Shown here: positions 8,240-16,498 of the stretch, piece after piece
How the letters are laid out: each line of letters opens with the position of its first letter
Position numbering within the stretch: the first letter of the stretch is position 1
Assembly (NCBI GenBank): GCA_937919435.1
Contig: CALFRR010000075.1
Location: 5,109-69,108, forward strand
Direction of reading: 5' to 3'
Source of the DNA: an uncultured Alphaproteobacteria bacterium
GTDB lineage: Bacteria > Pseudomonadota > Alphaproteobacteria > Rhizobiales > Ancalomicrobiaceae
Length of the DNA: 64,000 nt
Program-made: the position numbers and the translations under genes
The notes under the pieces: model-generated
What the model was told of the DNA's origin: nothing
The model's database searches: none
What the model saw: the letters and a program-made list of their open reading frames with translations, nothing else

Positions 8240-10756
8240 ATGATCGGGCGGGGGGGGGCGCGGATTCTGGCGGCGCTCCGTGTCGGGCTCTGCCGTCTGA
8301 CGACGGCGTCGCTGACGACCGTGGCGATGGTCGAGCCGGTGCTCGCCACCGGCACCGACGAACCGCTGGCCACTCGGCAGATCGTCGTCACCGCGACCAT
8401 GATCGGCCTCGTCGCGGTGGCCGTCGCCTCGGCGATCGGCATGATGCGCCATCGGGTCCGCGACGAAGCGACGATCCGCCGTCTCGGCGACGACAATGCC
8501 GATCTCCGGGTCCGTGCCGACCGGGCCGAGGGCCTGCTCGACGCCGAGGACCAGTTGATCCTCGCCTGGCGCGATCCCGGCGATCCGCCGCTGGTTCTCG
8601 GCCGCATGGGAGCGGAGGCCGGCGCTCCGGCGAGCCGGTCCGACTTCCTCGCCTTCGGGACCTGGCTGGAGCCGGAGGCCGCCGCCGAACTCGACCGCGC
8701 GGTGGTCGCCCTGCGCGAACGCGGCACCCCCTTCGATCTCGACCTCGGCACCCGCACCGGCACTCACGTCGCCGCCGCCGGCCGCACCGCCGGCAGCCGG
8801 CCCTTCGTCCGTTTCTCCGACCTGACCGGCGAACGTCGCCGCCATGCCGAACTGGCCGAGCGCCACCGCCGTCTCTGCGAGGAGGCGGAGGTGATGCGGG
8901 CGCTGTTCGAGGCGGTGCCGATGCCGATGTGGCGGCGCGGCCGCGACGGCCGTCTCGCCTGGGTCAATCGCGCCTATGCCGACGCGGTCGCCGTCGGCGC
9001 GCCGGACACCGCCGTCGAGTCCGGACAGGAACTGCTCGACACCGCCGGCCTCAGGGCGGTCGCCCAGGCCCGGGTCGGGACGCGCGCCGCGGCGCTGCGC
9101 CTGCCGGTGGTGGTCGCCGGACGACGGCGCACCTACGACGTCGTCGACGTGGTCACCGAATCGGGCGAGGCCGGCATCGCCGCCGACGTCACCGATCTCG
9201 AGCAGACCCAGACCGAGCTGCGCCGCACCATCGACTTCCACGCCCGCACGCTCGAGCAGTTGGCGACCGCGGTCGCCACCTTCGGTGCCGACAAACGGCT
9301 GCTGTTCCACAACACCGCCTTCCGCGACCTCTGGGGCCTCGATCCGGCCTTCCTCGAAGGCGCCCCCGACGACGGTCTGGTGCTCGACCAGATGCGCGCC
9401 TCCCGCCGTCTGCCCGAACAGGCCGACTGGCGCGTCTGGAAGCGCGACGTGCAGTCCGCCTATCGCTCGCTCGAATCGCGCGAGCACTGGTGGCATCTGC
9501 CCGACGGCCAGACGCTCCGGGTGATCGCCAACCCCCATCCGCAGGGCGGCGTCACCTACGTCTACGAGAACGTCACCGAGAAGATCGAACTCGAGAAGCG
9601 TCACAAGGCGCTGCTCCGGGTGCAGGGCGAGACCCTCGACCATCTCTCCGAGGGCGTCGCGGTGTTCGGCTCCGACGGCCGGTTGCGCCTGTCCAACCCC
9701 GCCTTCGCCACACTCTGGAAACTGCCGGAGACGGCGCTCTCCGACGGTCCGCACATCAACGATCTGATCGCCCGTCTCGCCGTGCTGCACGACGATCCGG
9801 CGACCTGGGCCCGGCTCAAGGGCGCGGTGACCGGGCTCGCCGACAACCGCGACCGGTTGACCGGGACCATGGAGCGGCGCGACGGTACCGTCCTCGAATA
9901 TGCCGCGGTACCGCTGCCCGATGCGGCGACCCTGGTGACCTTCGTCAACGTCACCGACACGGTCAACGTCGAGCGGGCGCTGGTCGAGAAGAACGATGCG
10001 CTGGAGAAGGCCGACCACATCAAGACCGATTTCGTCGGCCTCGTCTCCTACGAGTTGCGCTCGCCGCTGACCAACATCATCGGCTTCGCCCATCTGCTCG
10101 CCGACACCCGCACCGGCCCGCTCAACGACAAGCAGCGCGACTATACGAGCCACATCGTCGAATCCAGTCAGGCGCTGACCGCGATCGTCGACGACATCCT
10201 CGATCTCGCCACCATCGATGCCGGCATCATGCGCCTGCAGGTCGGCGACATCGACGTCGCCTCGACCGTCGCCGCGGCGGTCGAGGGGATCAAGGACCGG
10301 CTCGCCGCCAACGATCTGCATCTCGTCACCGAGATCGATCCGGCCGTCGGCTCCTTCGCCGCCGACGAGAAGCGGGTCCGCCAGATCCTGTTCAATCTGC
10401 TGTCGAACGCCATCTCCTTCTCGATCGAGGGGGGCACCATCGTCGTCATGGCGCGCCGCGAGAGCGGCCGGATCGTCATCGCGGTCGGCGACGAGGGGGT
10501 CGGCATCCCGGCCGAAGACCTCCGGCAGGTGTTCGAGCGCTTCTATTCCCGTCGCAAGGGGCCGCATCGCGGCGGCGCCGGGCTCGGCCTGTCGATCGTC
10601 AAGAGCTTCGTCGAACTGCACGGCGGCACCGTCGAGATCCGCTCGGCCGAGGGGCGGGGGACCACCGTGGTCTGCCGCTTTCCCGTCCGTCCGATGATCG
10701 GCCGGACGACCGAGTCGACCGACACCGACGAAGGACGCTCGGCCACCGGCGTCTGA
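8240..10756 (+). CDS. divL: DivL-type PAS sensor pseudo-histidine kinase
   Basis: An 838-residue kinase-like protein with a membrane helix near residues 47-68, then about three PAS-like regions (roughly 215-300, 330-440 and 460-570), a DHp helix and an HATPase domain. In the H-box, FVGLVSYELRSPLTNI, Tyr604 (TAC at 10049-10051) stands where kinases have the phosphorylated His. That is the hallmark of Caulobacter DivL. The ATPase domain looks intact, with NLLSNAISFS (N box), DEGVGIP (G1) and GGAGLGLSIV (G2). Known DivL interacts with CckA and DivK to tune CtrA phosphorylation, so a scaffold or allosteric role is expected rather than autophosphorylation. Location between ahcY and tsaE also matches divL. 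ATG at 8240 follows GGGGAAGGA. Confidence 0.85.
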   Translation: MIGRGGARILAALRVGLCRLTTASLTTVAMVEPVLATGTDEPLATRQIVVTATMIGLVAVAVASAIGMMRHRVRDEATIRRLGDDNADLRVRADRAEGLLDAEDQLILAWRDPGDPPLVLGRMGAEAGAPASRSDFLAFGTWLEPEAAAELDRAVVALRERGTPFDLDLGTRTGTHVAAAGRTAGSRPFVRFSDLTGERRRHAELAERHRRLCEEAEVMRALFEAVPMPMWRRGRDGRLAWVNRAYADAVAVGAPDTAVESGQELLDTAGLRAVAQARVGTRAAALRLPVVVAGRRRTYDVVDVVTESGEAGIAADVTDLEQTQTELRRTIDFHARTLEQLATAVATFGADKRLLFHNTAFRDLWGLDPAFLEGAPDDGLVLDQMRASRRLPEQADWRVWKRDVQSAYRSLESREHWWHLPDGQTLRVIANPHPQGGVTYVYENVTEKIELEKRHKALLRVQGETLDHLSEGVAVFGSDGRLRLSNPAFATLWKLPETALSDGPHINDLIARLAVLHDDPATWARLKGAVTGLADNRDRLTGTMERRDGTVLEYAAVPLPDAATLVTFVNVTDTVNVERALVEKNDALEKADHIKTDFVGLVSYELRSPLTNIIGFAHLLADTRTGPLNDKQRDYTSHIVESSQALTAIVDDILDLATIDAGIMRLQVGDIDVASTVAAAVEGIKDRLAANDLHLVTEIDPAVGSFAADEKRVRQILFNLLSNAISFSIEGGTIVVMARRESGRIVIAVGDEGVGIPAEDLRQVFERFYSRRKGPHRGGAGLGLSIVKSFVELHGGTVEIRSAEGRGTTVVCRFPVRPMIGRTTESTDTDEGRSATGV

Positions 10757-10787
10757 CCCGCCCGCTCCGCGACGAGATCCTCCGCCC

Positions 10788-12335
10788 ATGGCCGCATCCG
10801 ACGACGCCCTTCCGCCGCCCCCCGAGACCGTCTTCGACCGATCGCTCGTCGACGAGGCGGCGACCCGCGCCCTCGCCGAGGACCTCGCCGCGATCCTCGC
10901 GCCCGGCGACGTCGTCGCTCTGGTCGGCGACCTCGGAGCCGGCAAGTCGACGCTCGCCCGGGCCCTGATCCGCGCGCTCGCCGACGACGACGGCCTCGAG
11001 GTGCCGAGCCCGACCTTCACCCTGGTCCAGGACTACGAGACCCGCCGTTTCGCGGTCTCCCACTTCGACCTCTATCGGCTTTCCGACGCCGACGAACTCG
11101 ACGAGCTCGGCTTCGACGAGGCGGCCGAGCGCGGCGCCGTGCTGGTCGAATGGCCGGATCGGGCCGGCGACCGGCTGCCCGCCGACGCGCTGATCGTCCG
11201 CCTCGACATGGCCGCCGCACCCGACGCCCGGCGCGTCCGGATCGAGGGCGACGCCCGGCGCTGGGCCGCCCGGCTCGACCGGAGCTTCGCGATCCGCGCC
11301 TTCCTCGAGGCGCACGGCCGCGGCGGGATGGCCCGCCGTCACCTCCAGGGCGACGCCTCGACCCGCAGCTACGAGCGGCTGCACGGCGACGGCGAGACCC
11401 TCGTCCTGATGAATCATCCGGCCGAGGCCGACGACGCCCTCGGCCGTGCCCGGGTCGCCGCCCGTGCCGCCGCCCGCCTCGCCGAGGGGCCGCGTCCGTT
11501 CCTCGCCTTCGCCCTGGCGCTCTCCGAGGTCGGGGTCCGGGTGCCCGCCGTCCTCGCCCACGATCTCGACCGGGGCCTCCTGCTGCTCGAGGATCTCGGT
11601 TCGGAGCCCTGCGTCGCCGGCCGGCCGCCGTCGCCGATTCCCGAGCGCTACACCGTCGCCGCAGAACTGCTCGCCGCGCTGCACGCCCGCGATCTCCCCG
11701 CCACGATCCCCGACGGGGTCGGCGGCAGCCATGCGATTCCCGTCTGCGACCGTTCCGTGCTCGCCGCCGAGGTCGGGGTGTTCCTGGAATGGGGCTTCCC
11801 GCGCTACGCCGGCCGGCCGCCGAGCCCGGACGAGCGGGCGGCCTTCCTGGCGCTCTGGGAGCCGTTGTTCGACGAGATCCTCGCCGGCCCGGTGACCTGG
11901 ATGCTGCGCGACTACCACTCGCCGAACCTGCTCTGGCTCGGCCACGAGACCGGTATCCGCCGGCTCGGCGTCCTCGACTTCCAGGACACCGTCCTCGGAC
12001 ACCCGGCCTACGACGTCGTCTCGCTGGTCGAGGACGCCCGCGTCGACGTCGCCGCCGATCTCGAGACCGCGCTGGTGGAGACCTATCTCGCCCGCCGTCG
12101 CGGCGAACCGGGGTTCGACGAGGCGGCCTTTCGGCGGGCTCTCGCCATCCTCTCGGCGCAGCGCAACACCCGGATCCTCGGGGTCTTCGCCCGTCTCTGC
12201 GATCGCGACGGCAAGCCCGGCTACCTCGCCCATGTGCCGCGCTTGTGGACCTATCTCGATCGTGTGCTCGACGAACCGGTGTTGCGACCGCTGAAGCTCT
12301 GGTATGAGGATGCCCGGCTGCGCCAGCGGCCGTGA
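10788..12335 (+). CDS. tsaE: Fused TsaE tRNA t6A ATPase and AmgK-type sugar kinase
   Basis: A 515-residue two-domain protein. Residues about 10-160 are TsaE, the ATPase of the TsaBDE complex that makes N6-threonylcarbamoyl-adenosine on tRNA. They carry Walker A LVGDLGAGKSTLARAL, PSPTFTLVQDYE and HFDLYRLSDADELDELGF. Residues about 170-505 are an aminoglycoside-phosphotransferase fold with the catalytic loop WMLRDYHSPNLLWL and metal-binding GVLDFQDTVLGHPAYD. This is like AmgK, the anomeric MurNAc/GlcNAc kinase. The following gene encodes MurU, the partner of AmgK in peptidoglycan recycling, which supports that reading. The fusion is known in Rhizobiales annotation. ATG at 10788 is 31 bp after divL, so the genes are probably co-transcribed. 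Confidence 0.88.
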   Translation: MAASDDALPPPPETVFDRSLVDEAATRALAEDLAAILAPGDVVALVGDLGAGKSTLARALIRALADDDGLEVPSPTFTLVQDYETRRFAVSHFDLYRLSDADELDELGFDEAAERGAVLVEWPDRAGDRLPADALIVRLDMAAAPDARRVRIEGDARRWAARLDRSFAIRAFLEAHGRGGMARRHLQGDASTRSYERLHGDGETLVLMNHPAEADDALGRARVAARAAARLAEGPRPFLAFALALSEVGVRVPAVLAHDLDRGLLLLEDLGSEPCVAGRPPSPIPERYTVAAELLAALHARDLPATIPDGVGGSHAIPVCDRSVLAAEVGVFLEWGFPRYAGRPPSPDERAAFLALWEPLFDEILAGPVTWMLRDYHSPNLLWLGHETGIRRLGVLDFQDTVLGHPAYDVVSLVEDARVDVAADLETALVETYLARRRGEPGFDEAAFRRALAILSAQRNTRILGVFARLCDRDGKPGYLAHVPRLWTYLDRVLDEPVLRPLKLWYEDARLRQRP

Positions 12336-12372
12336 ACCCACGAGCCCAGTCGGAACCCCGGAAGCCGTCTCG

Positions 12373-13125
12373 ATGACAGACACGACGTCGCGCGTCCGCG
12401 CGCCGAACGACCGCCCCACTCGGGCGATGGTCCTCGCCGCCGGTCTCGGCAAGCGCATGCGCCCGATCACCGCCACCACGCCGAAGCCGTTGGTCGAGGT
12501 CGCCGGACGCGCCCTGATCGACCATGGTCTCGACCGTCTCGCCGCCGCCGGCGTCGAGACCGCCGTGGTCAACGTCCACTATCTCGCCGATCTGGTCGAG
12601 GTCCACGTCCGCAAGTGCGAGCGGCCGGCGATCGTCGTCTCCGACGAGCGCGAGGCGCTGCTGGAGACCGGCGGCGGCATCGTCAGGGCGCTGCCGCAGC
12701 TCGGCGACGCGCCGTTCTACGTCTGGAACGCCGACAGCTTCTGGATCGAGGGGATCCGCCCCAATCTCGAGCTGCTCGCCGATCGATGGAACGGCGACGA
12801 GATGGATGTCCTGCTGCTGCTCGCCCCGACCGTCGGGTCGGTCGGCTACTCCGGCCCGGGCGACTTCCAGATGGACCACCTCGGCCGACTCACCCGCCGT
12901 CAGGAGCGCCGCGTCGCCCCCTTCGTCTACGCCGGGGCGGCGATCCTGCACCCGCGCATCTTCGAAGACGCACCGCAGGGCGCCTTCTCGCTCAACCTGC
13001 TGTTCGATCGCGCGCTCGATGCCGGCCGTCTCTATGGCCAGCGCATGGAGGGCGTGTGGTTGCACGTCGGCACCCCCCGGGCGATACGTGAGGCGGAAGC
13101 CGCGTTCGCCGAGAGCGCCGACTGA
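12373..13125 (+). CDS. murU: N-acetylmuramate alpha-1-phosphate uridylyltransferase MurU
   Basis: A 250-residue nucleotidyltransferase with the signature AMVLAAGLGKRMRPIT followed by TPKPLVEVAGRALIDH. ETGGGIVRALP and the NAD/WNADSFW metal-site block follow. MurU turns MurNAc-1-phosphate into UDP-MurNAc, bypassing de novo synthesis and fosfomycin-sensitive MurA; AmgK supplies its substrate and is fused to TsaE in the gene just upstream. The start at 12373 was chosen over an upstream ATG at 12304 because that one lies inside the tsaE-amgK 3' end and gives an unrelated leader. A glucose-1-phosphate thymidylyltransferase-like role is the alternative, but context favours MurU. Confidence 0.85.
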   Translation: MTDTTSRVRAPNDRPTRAMVLAAGLGKRMRPITATTPKPLVEVAGRALIDHGLDRLAAAGVETAVVNVHYLADLVEVHVRKCERPAIVVSDEREALLETGGGIVRALPQLGDAPFYVWNADSFWIEGIRPNLELLADRWNGDEMDVLLLLAPTVGSVGYSGPGDFQMDHLGRLTRRQERRVAPFVYAGAAILHPRIFEDAPQGAFSLNLLFDRALDAGRLYGQRMEGVWLHVGTPRAIREAEAAFAESAD

Positions 13126-13134
13126 TGGCGGGCT

Positions 13135-13254
13135 CGAGACGTTCGGGCTCGTCCGAACGTCTCGCGCGGTACGGCCCGACCGGCCGACGCCCGTTCGGGC
13201 TCGCCTTCGTTCACGAGGTTTCGAAGGGGTCGAGACCTCGTGAACTCGGTATGA
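13135..13254 (+). repeat. Structured intergenic repeat, copy A
   Basis: Between murU and addB. Hairpin 1: stem 13135-13146 with 13153-13164 (12 bp, loop GCTCGT). Core: 13171-13209, identical over 39 bp to 28557-28595 and itself holding GCCCG-TT-CGGGC. Hairpin 2: 13209-13219 with 13235-13245 (11 bp perfect). The right end CTCGGTATGA (13245-13254) is the exact reverse complement of the left end of copy B. The stems of copies A and B differ in sequence but both stay paired. Confidence 0.75.
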
Positions 13255-13306
13255 CGCGCACGCCCCGCATCGACGGGGCTCGTCGGGTCGCGAGGGGAGG
13301 GACAGC

Positions 13307-16300
13307 ATGAGCCGGTCGTCGAACCCGCCCGACCCCGCGCCGCGGGTCTGTTCGATCGACGCCGGCCGGCCGTTCCTGCCGACCCTCGCCACGGCGCTGC
13401 TCGACGGTGAACTGGTCCCCGGTTTCGCCTTCGATCCCGCCGATCCGGCCCGCCTCGCCGAGGCGCTGATCCTGGTGCCGACCCGCCGTGCCGCCCGCGC
13501 GCTCGCCGACGCGATCGTCGCCGCGCTCGCCGCGCGCGGTGCCCCGCCGGTCGCGCTGCTGCCGGAGATCCGCCCGTTCGGCGACGTCGACGAGGACGGC
13601 GATCTCCTCGATCTCGACGGCGAGGCCGATCTGGCGCCGGTCGCCACGCCGCTCGAACGGCGGCTGGCGATGACCCGGTTGGTGCTGGCCTGGACCCGGC
13701 CGCATCTCGCCTTCCACCGCGATCCCGCCCCCGACACGCCGCTCGGCCTGCCGATCCGTCCGGCCGAGGCGGTCCGCCTCGCCTCGGCCCTGATCGTGCT
13801 GATGGACCAGGTGGTCGCCCAAGGGGCGGACTGGGCCCGGCTCGCCGATCTGGTGCCGGAGGAGCATGCCCTGTGGTGGCAGCTCACCCGCGACTTCCTG
13901 TCGATCGCCACCGCCGCCTGGCCGGCCCATCTCGCCGAGCGCGGCCTCGACGATCCGGCGGTCCGCCGTCACGCCGCGGTCCGCCGCACCGCCCGCCGCC
14001 TCGCCGAGGCGCCGCCGAAGGGGCCGGTGATCGCCGCCGGCTCGACCGGCTCGGTGCCTTCGACGGCGGAACTGATCGAAGCGGTCGCCCGCCTGCCGCG
14101 AGGGGCCGTGGTGCTGCCCGGCCTCGACCGCGATCTCGATGCCGACGCCTGGGTGGCACTCGCCCCGGCCGAGGGCCGGGGCGATCCCGAGCCCGGTCAT
14201 CCGCAGTTCGGCCTCAGGCTGCTCGTCGACCGGCTCGGTGTCGACCGCGAGGCGGTGATCCGCCTCGGTCCGCCGTCCACCGCGCCGGAAGCCGCCCGCC
14301 GTCGGCTGCTCTCCGAGGCGCTGCGTCCGGCCGCTTCCACCGACCGCTGGCGCGCCGTCGCCGCCGAGATCGCGGATGGTCGGCTCGATCTCTCCGCCGC
14401 GCTCGACGGCCTGTCGCTGATCGAGGCGCGCAACGACGCGGAGGAGGCGCAGGCGGTCGCGCTGGCGCTGCGCGAGGCGATCGAGGCACCGGACGCCACC
14501 GCCGCGCTGGTCACGCCGGACCGCAACCTCGCCCGCCGGGTCGCCGCCGAGCTCGGCCGCCGGGGGCTGGAGATCGACGATTCCGCCGGCCGCCCGCTCG
14601 GCCACACCGCGGCCGGCATCCTCGCCCGGCTCGCCGTCGAGGTCCCGCTCGGCGGTTTCGACGCGGTCGCCGTCGCCGCGCTGCTCGCCCACCCCGGCAC
14701 CCGACTCGGCCGCCCCGCCGACGAGGCGCGCCGGCTGGCGGCAGTCGTCGAACTGGTGGCGCTGCGCGGACCGCGGCCGCGCGCCGGCGGTGCCGGCCTC
14801 CTCGACGCCTTCGACGAAGCCTCCGCCGAGATCGACGCCCATCCCGGCCGGATGCCGAAGCCCAAGGCCCGGCTCTCTGCCGAGCTCCGCACCGCCGCCC
14901 GCGCCTTCCTCGCCGATCTGGTCGAGGCCCTCGCCCCGCTGGAGATCCTGGTCGGCGCCGCCCCGCTCGACCTGCCGCGGCTGGTCGAGACCCACCGCAG
15001 GGCGCTCGACGTCCTCGCCGTCGACGAGACCGGCGACCGACCGGCGCTGGAGGACGGCGAGGACGGCGAAGCGCTCGCCACCGCCTTCTCCGCGCTGGCC
15101 GTCGCCGCGGCGAGCGAAGGCGGCGAGATCCGGCTCGACGCGGTCGACTGGCCGGGCTTCTTCGAGGCGCTGGTCGGCGACGCCGCGGTCAACCGGCCGA
15201 CCGCTCCCGGCGCCCGCATCTTCGTCTACGGTCCGCTCGAGGCGCGCCTGCTGTCCTTCGATCTGCTGGTCCTCGCCGGCCTCGACGAAGGCGTCTGGCC
15301 GGTCGTCGCCCGCACCGATCCCTGGCTGTCGCGGCCGATGCGGGCGACCCTGGCGCTGGAGGCGCCGGAACGCCGGATCGGCCTCTCCGCCCACGACTTC
15401 GCGCAAGGGGCGTCGGCCGGACGGGTCGTCCTCGCCCGCGCCGCCCGCTCGGGGGGCAGCCCGACCGTCGCCTCGCGCTGGCTGCAACGACTGGTCACCC
15501 TGACCGGCGAGGTCGGCCGCCGCCGGATGGCCGCCTCCGCCGCCGATCTGCTCGCCTGGGCTCGCCGTCTCGACCGACCCGACGGTCCGCCCCGCCCGGT
15601 CGCCCGTCCGGAGCCGAAGCCCGATCCGGCGCTGCGACCGGTTCGGCTGTCGGTCACCGAGATCGAGACCTGGATCCGTGACCCCTATGCGATCTTCGCC
15701 CGCCGCATCCTCGGCCTCGAACCGCTCGATCCGATCGGACGGATGATCGGTGCCGCCGAGCGCGGCAGTCTGGTCCACGACGTCCTCGCCGAGTTCCTGC
15801 ACGCCGGCCATTCGGTGCGCGGCGCCGACGCCCTCGATCGCCTCGCCGAGATCGCCGAGGCCGAGTTCGCCCGCTTCGCCGCCTTCCCCGAGGTGGTGGC
15901 GCCGTGGCGGCCGCGGCTCGCCGCGATCGCCCGCTGGTGGGTCGCCACGGAACGGGCCCGCGACGGCCTCGTCGCCGAGCGTCGCGCCGAGGTGCCCGGC
16001 CGTTGGGAGATCCCGGTCGACGGCACCGTCTTCACCCTGACCGGCCGGGCCGACCGGCTCGATCTGATGCACGACGGCCGGGTCGCGGTGCTCGACTACA
16101 AGACCGGACGGCCGCCTTCGGAAAAGACCGTGCAGGCGCTGCTCTCGCCGCAGCTGCCGCTCGAGGCCGCGATGGTCGCGGCCGGTGCCTTCGGCAGCGA
16201 TCTCGCCGGCCGGGAGATCTCCGAACTCGCCTATCTCCACCTCTCCGGCGGCAGCGAGGGCGGCTCCCACGAGCCGCGCGGCGTCGCCGACGGCAAGACC

Positions 16301-16498
16301 CGGGTCGGCGCCGCGGAGCTGGCGCGGCAGGCCGAGGAGCGGCTCGTCGCCCAGATCCGCCGCTATCGCCGGCCCGAGGTCGGCTATGCCTCGCGCCCCC
16401 ACATCCGTTTCGAGCGCGATCGCACCGGCCCCTGGGATCACCTCGCCCGGGTCGCCGAATGGGCCGCGGGAAGCGCGCCGGAAGGAGGCGACGCATGA
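13307..16498 (+). CDS. addB: Double-strand break repair protein AddB
   Basis: The 1063-residue AddB subunit of the AddAB helicase-nuclease, which resects double-strand ends for RecA-dependent repair in place of RecBCD. The C-terminal RecB-type nuclease domain is recognisable: LSVTEIETWIRDPYAIFA, then GRADRLD and VAVLDYKTG, holding the catalytic Asp and Lys. The N-terminal region has no Walker A motif. The only cysteine is Cys15, so the iron-sulphur cluster of Firmicutes AddB is absent; this fits the alphaproteobacterial family. ATG at 13307 follows GAGGGGAGGGA. It overlaps addA by 4 bp, implying translational coupling. Confidence 0.93.
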   Translation: MSRSSNPPDPAPRVCSIDAGRPFLPTLATALLDGELVPGFAFDPADPARLAEALILVPTRRAARALADAIVAALAARGAPPVALLPEIRPFGDVDEDGDLLDLDGEADLAPVATPLERRLAMTRLVLAWTRPHLAFHRDPAPDTPLGLPIRPAEAVRLASALIVLMDQVVAQGADWARLADLVPEEHALWWQLTRDFLSIATAAWPAHLAERGLDDPAVRRHAAVRRTARRLAEAPPKGPVIAAGSTGSVPSTAELIEAVARLPRGAVVLPGLDRDLDADAWVALAPAEGRGDPEPGHPQFGLRLLVDRLGVDREAVIRLGPPSTAPEAARRRLLSEALRPAASTDRWRAVAAEIADGRLDLSAALDGLSLIEARNDAEEAQAVALALREAIEAPDATAALVTPDRNLARRVAAELGRRGLEIDDSAGRPLGHTAAGILARLAVEVPLGGFDAVAVAALLAHPGTRLGRPADEARRLAAVVELVALRGPRPRAGGAGLLDAFDEASAEIDAHPGRMPKPKARLSAELRTAARAFLADLVEALAPLEILVGAAPLDLPRLVETHRRALDVLAVDETGDRPALEDGEDGEALATAFSALAVAAASEGGEIRLDAVDWPGFFEALVGDAAVNRPTAPGARIFVYGPLEARLLSFDLLVLAGLDEGVWPVVARTDPWLSRPMRATLALEAPERRIGLSAHDFAQGASAGRVVLARAARSGGSPTVASRWLQRLVTLTGEVGRRRMAASAADLLAWARRLDRPDGPPRPVARPEPKPDPALRPVRLSVTEIETWIRDPYAIFARRILGLEPLDPIGRMIGAAERGSLVHDVLAEFLHAGHSVRGADALDRLAEIAEAEFARFAAFPEVVAPWRPRLAAIARWWVATERARDGLVAERRAEVPGRWEIPVDGTVFTLTGRADRLDLMHDGRVAVLDYKTGRPPSEKTVQALLSPQLPLEAAMVAAGAFGSDLAGREISELAYLHLSGGSEGGSHEPRGVADGKTRVGAAELARQAEERLVAQIRRYRRPEVGYASRPHIRFERDRTGPWDHLARVAEWAAGSAPEGGDA

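Noticed and set aside
8240..10756. Ordinary PAS sensor histidine kinase
   Set aside because: The H-box has Tyr instead of His and the neighbours are ahcY and tsaE, so DivL is the better call.
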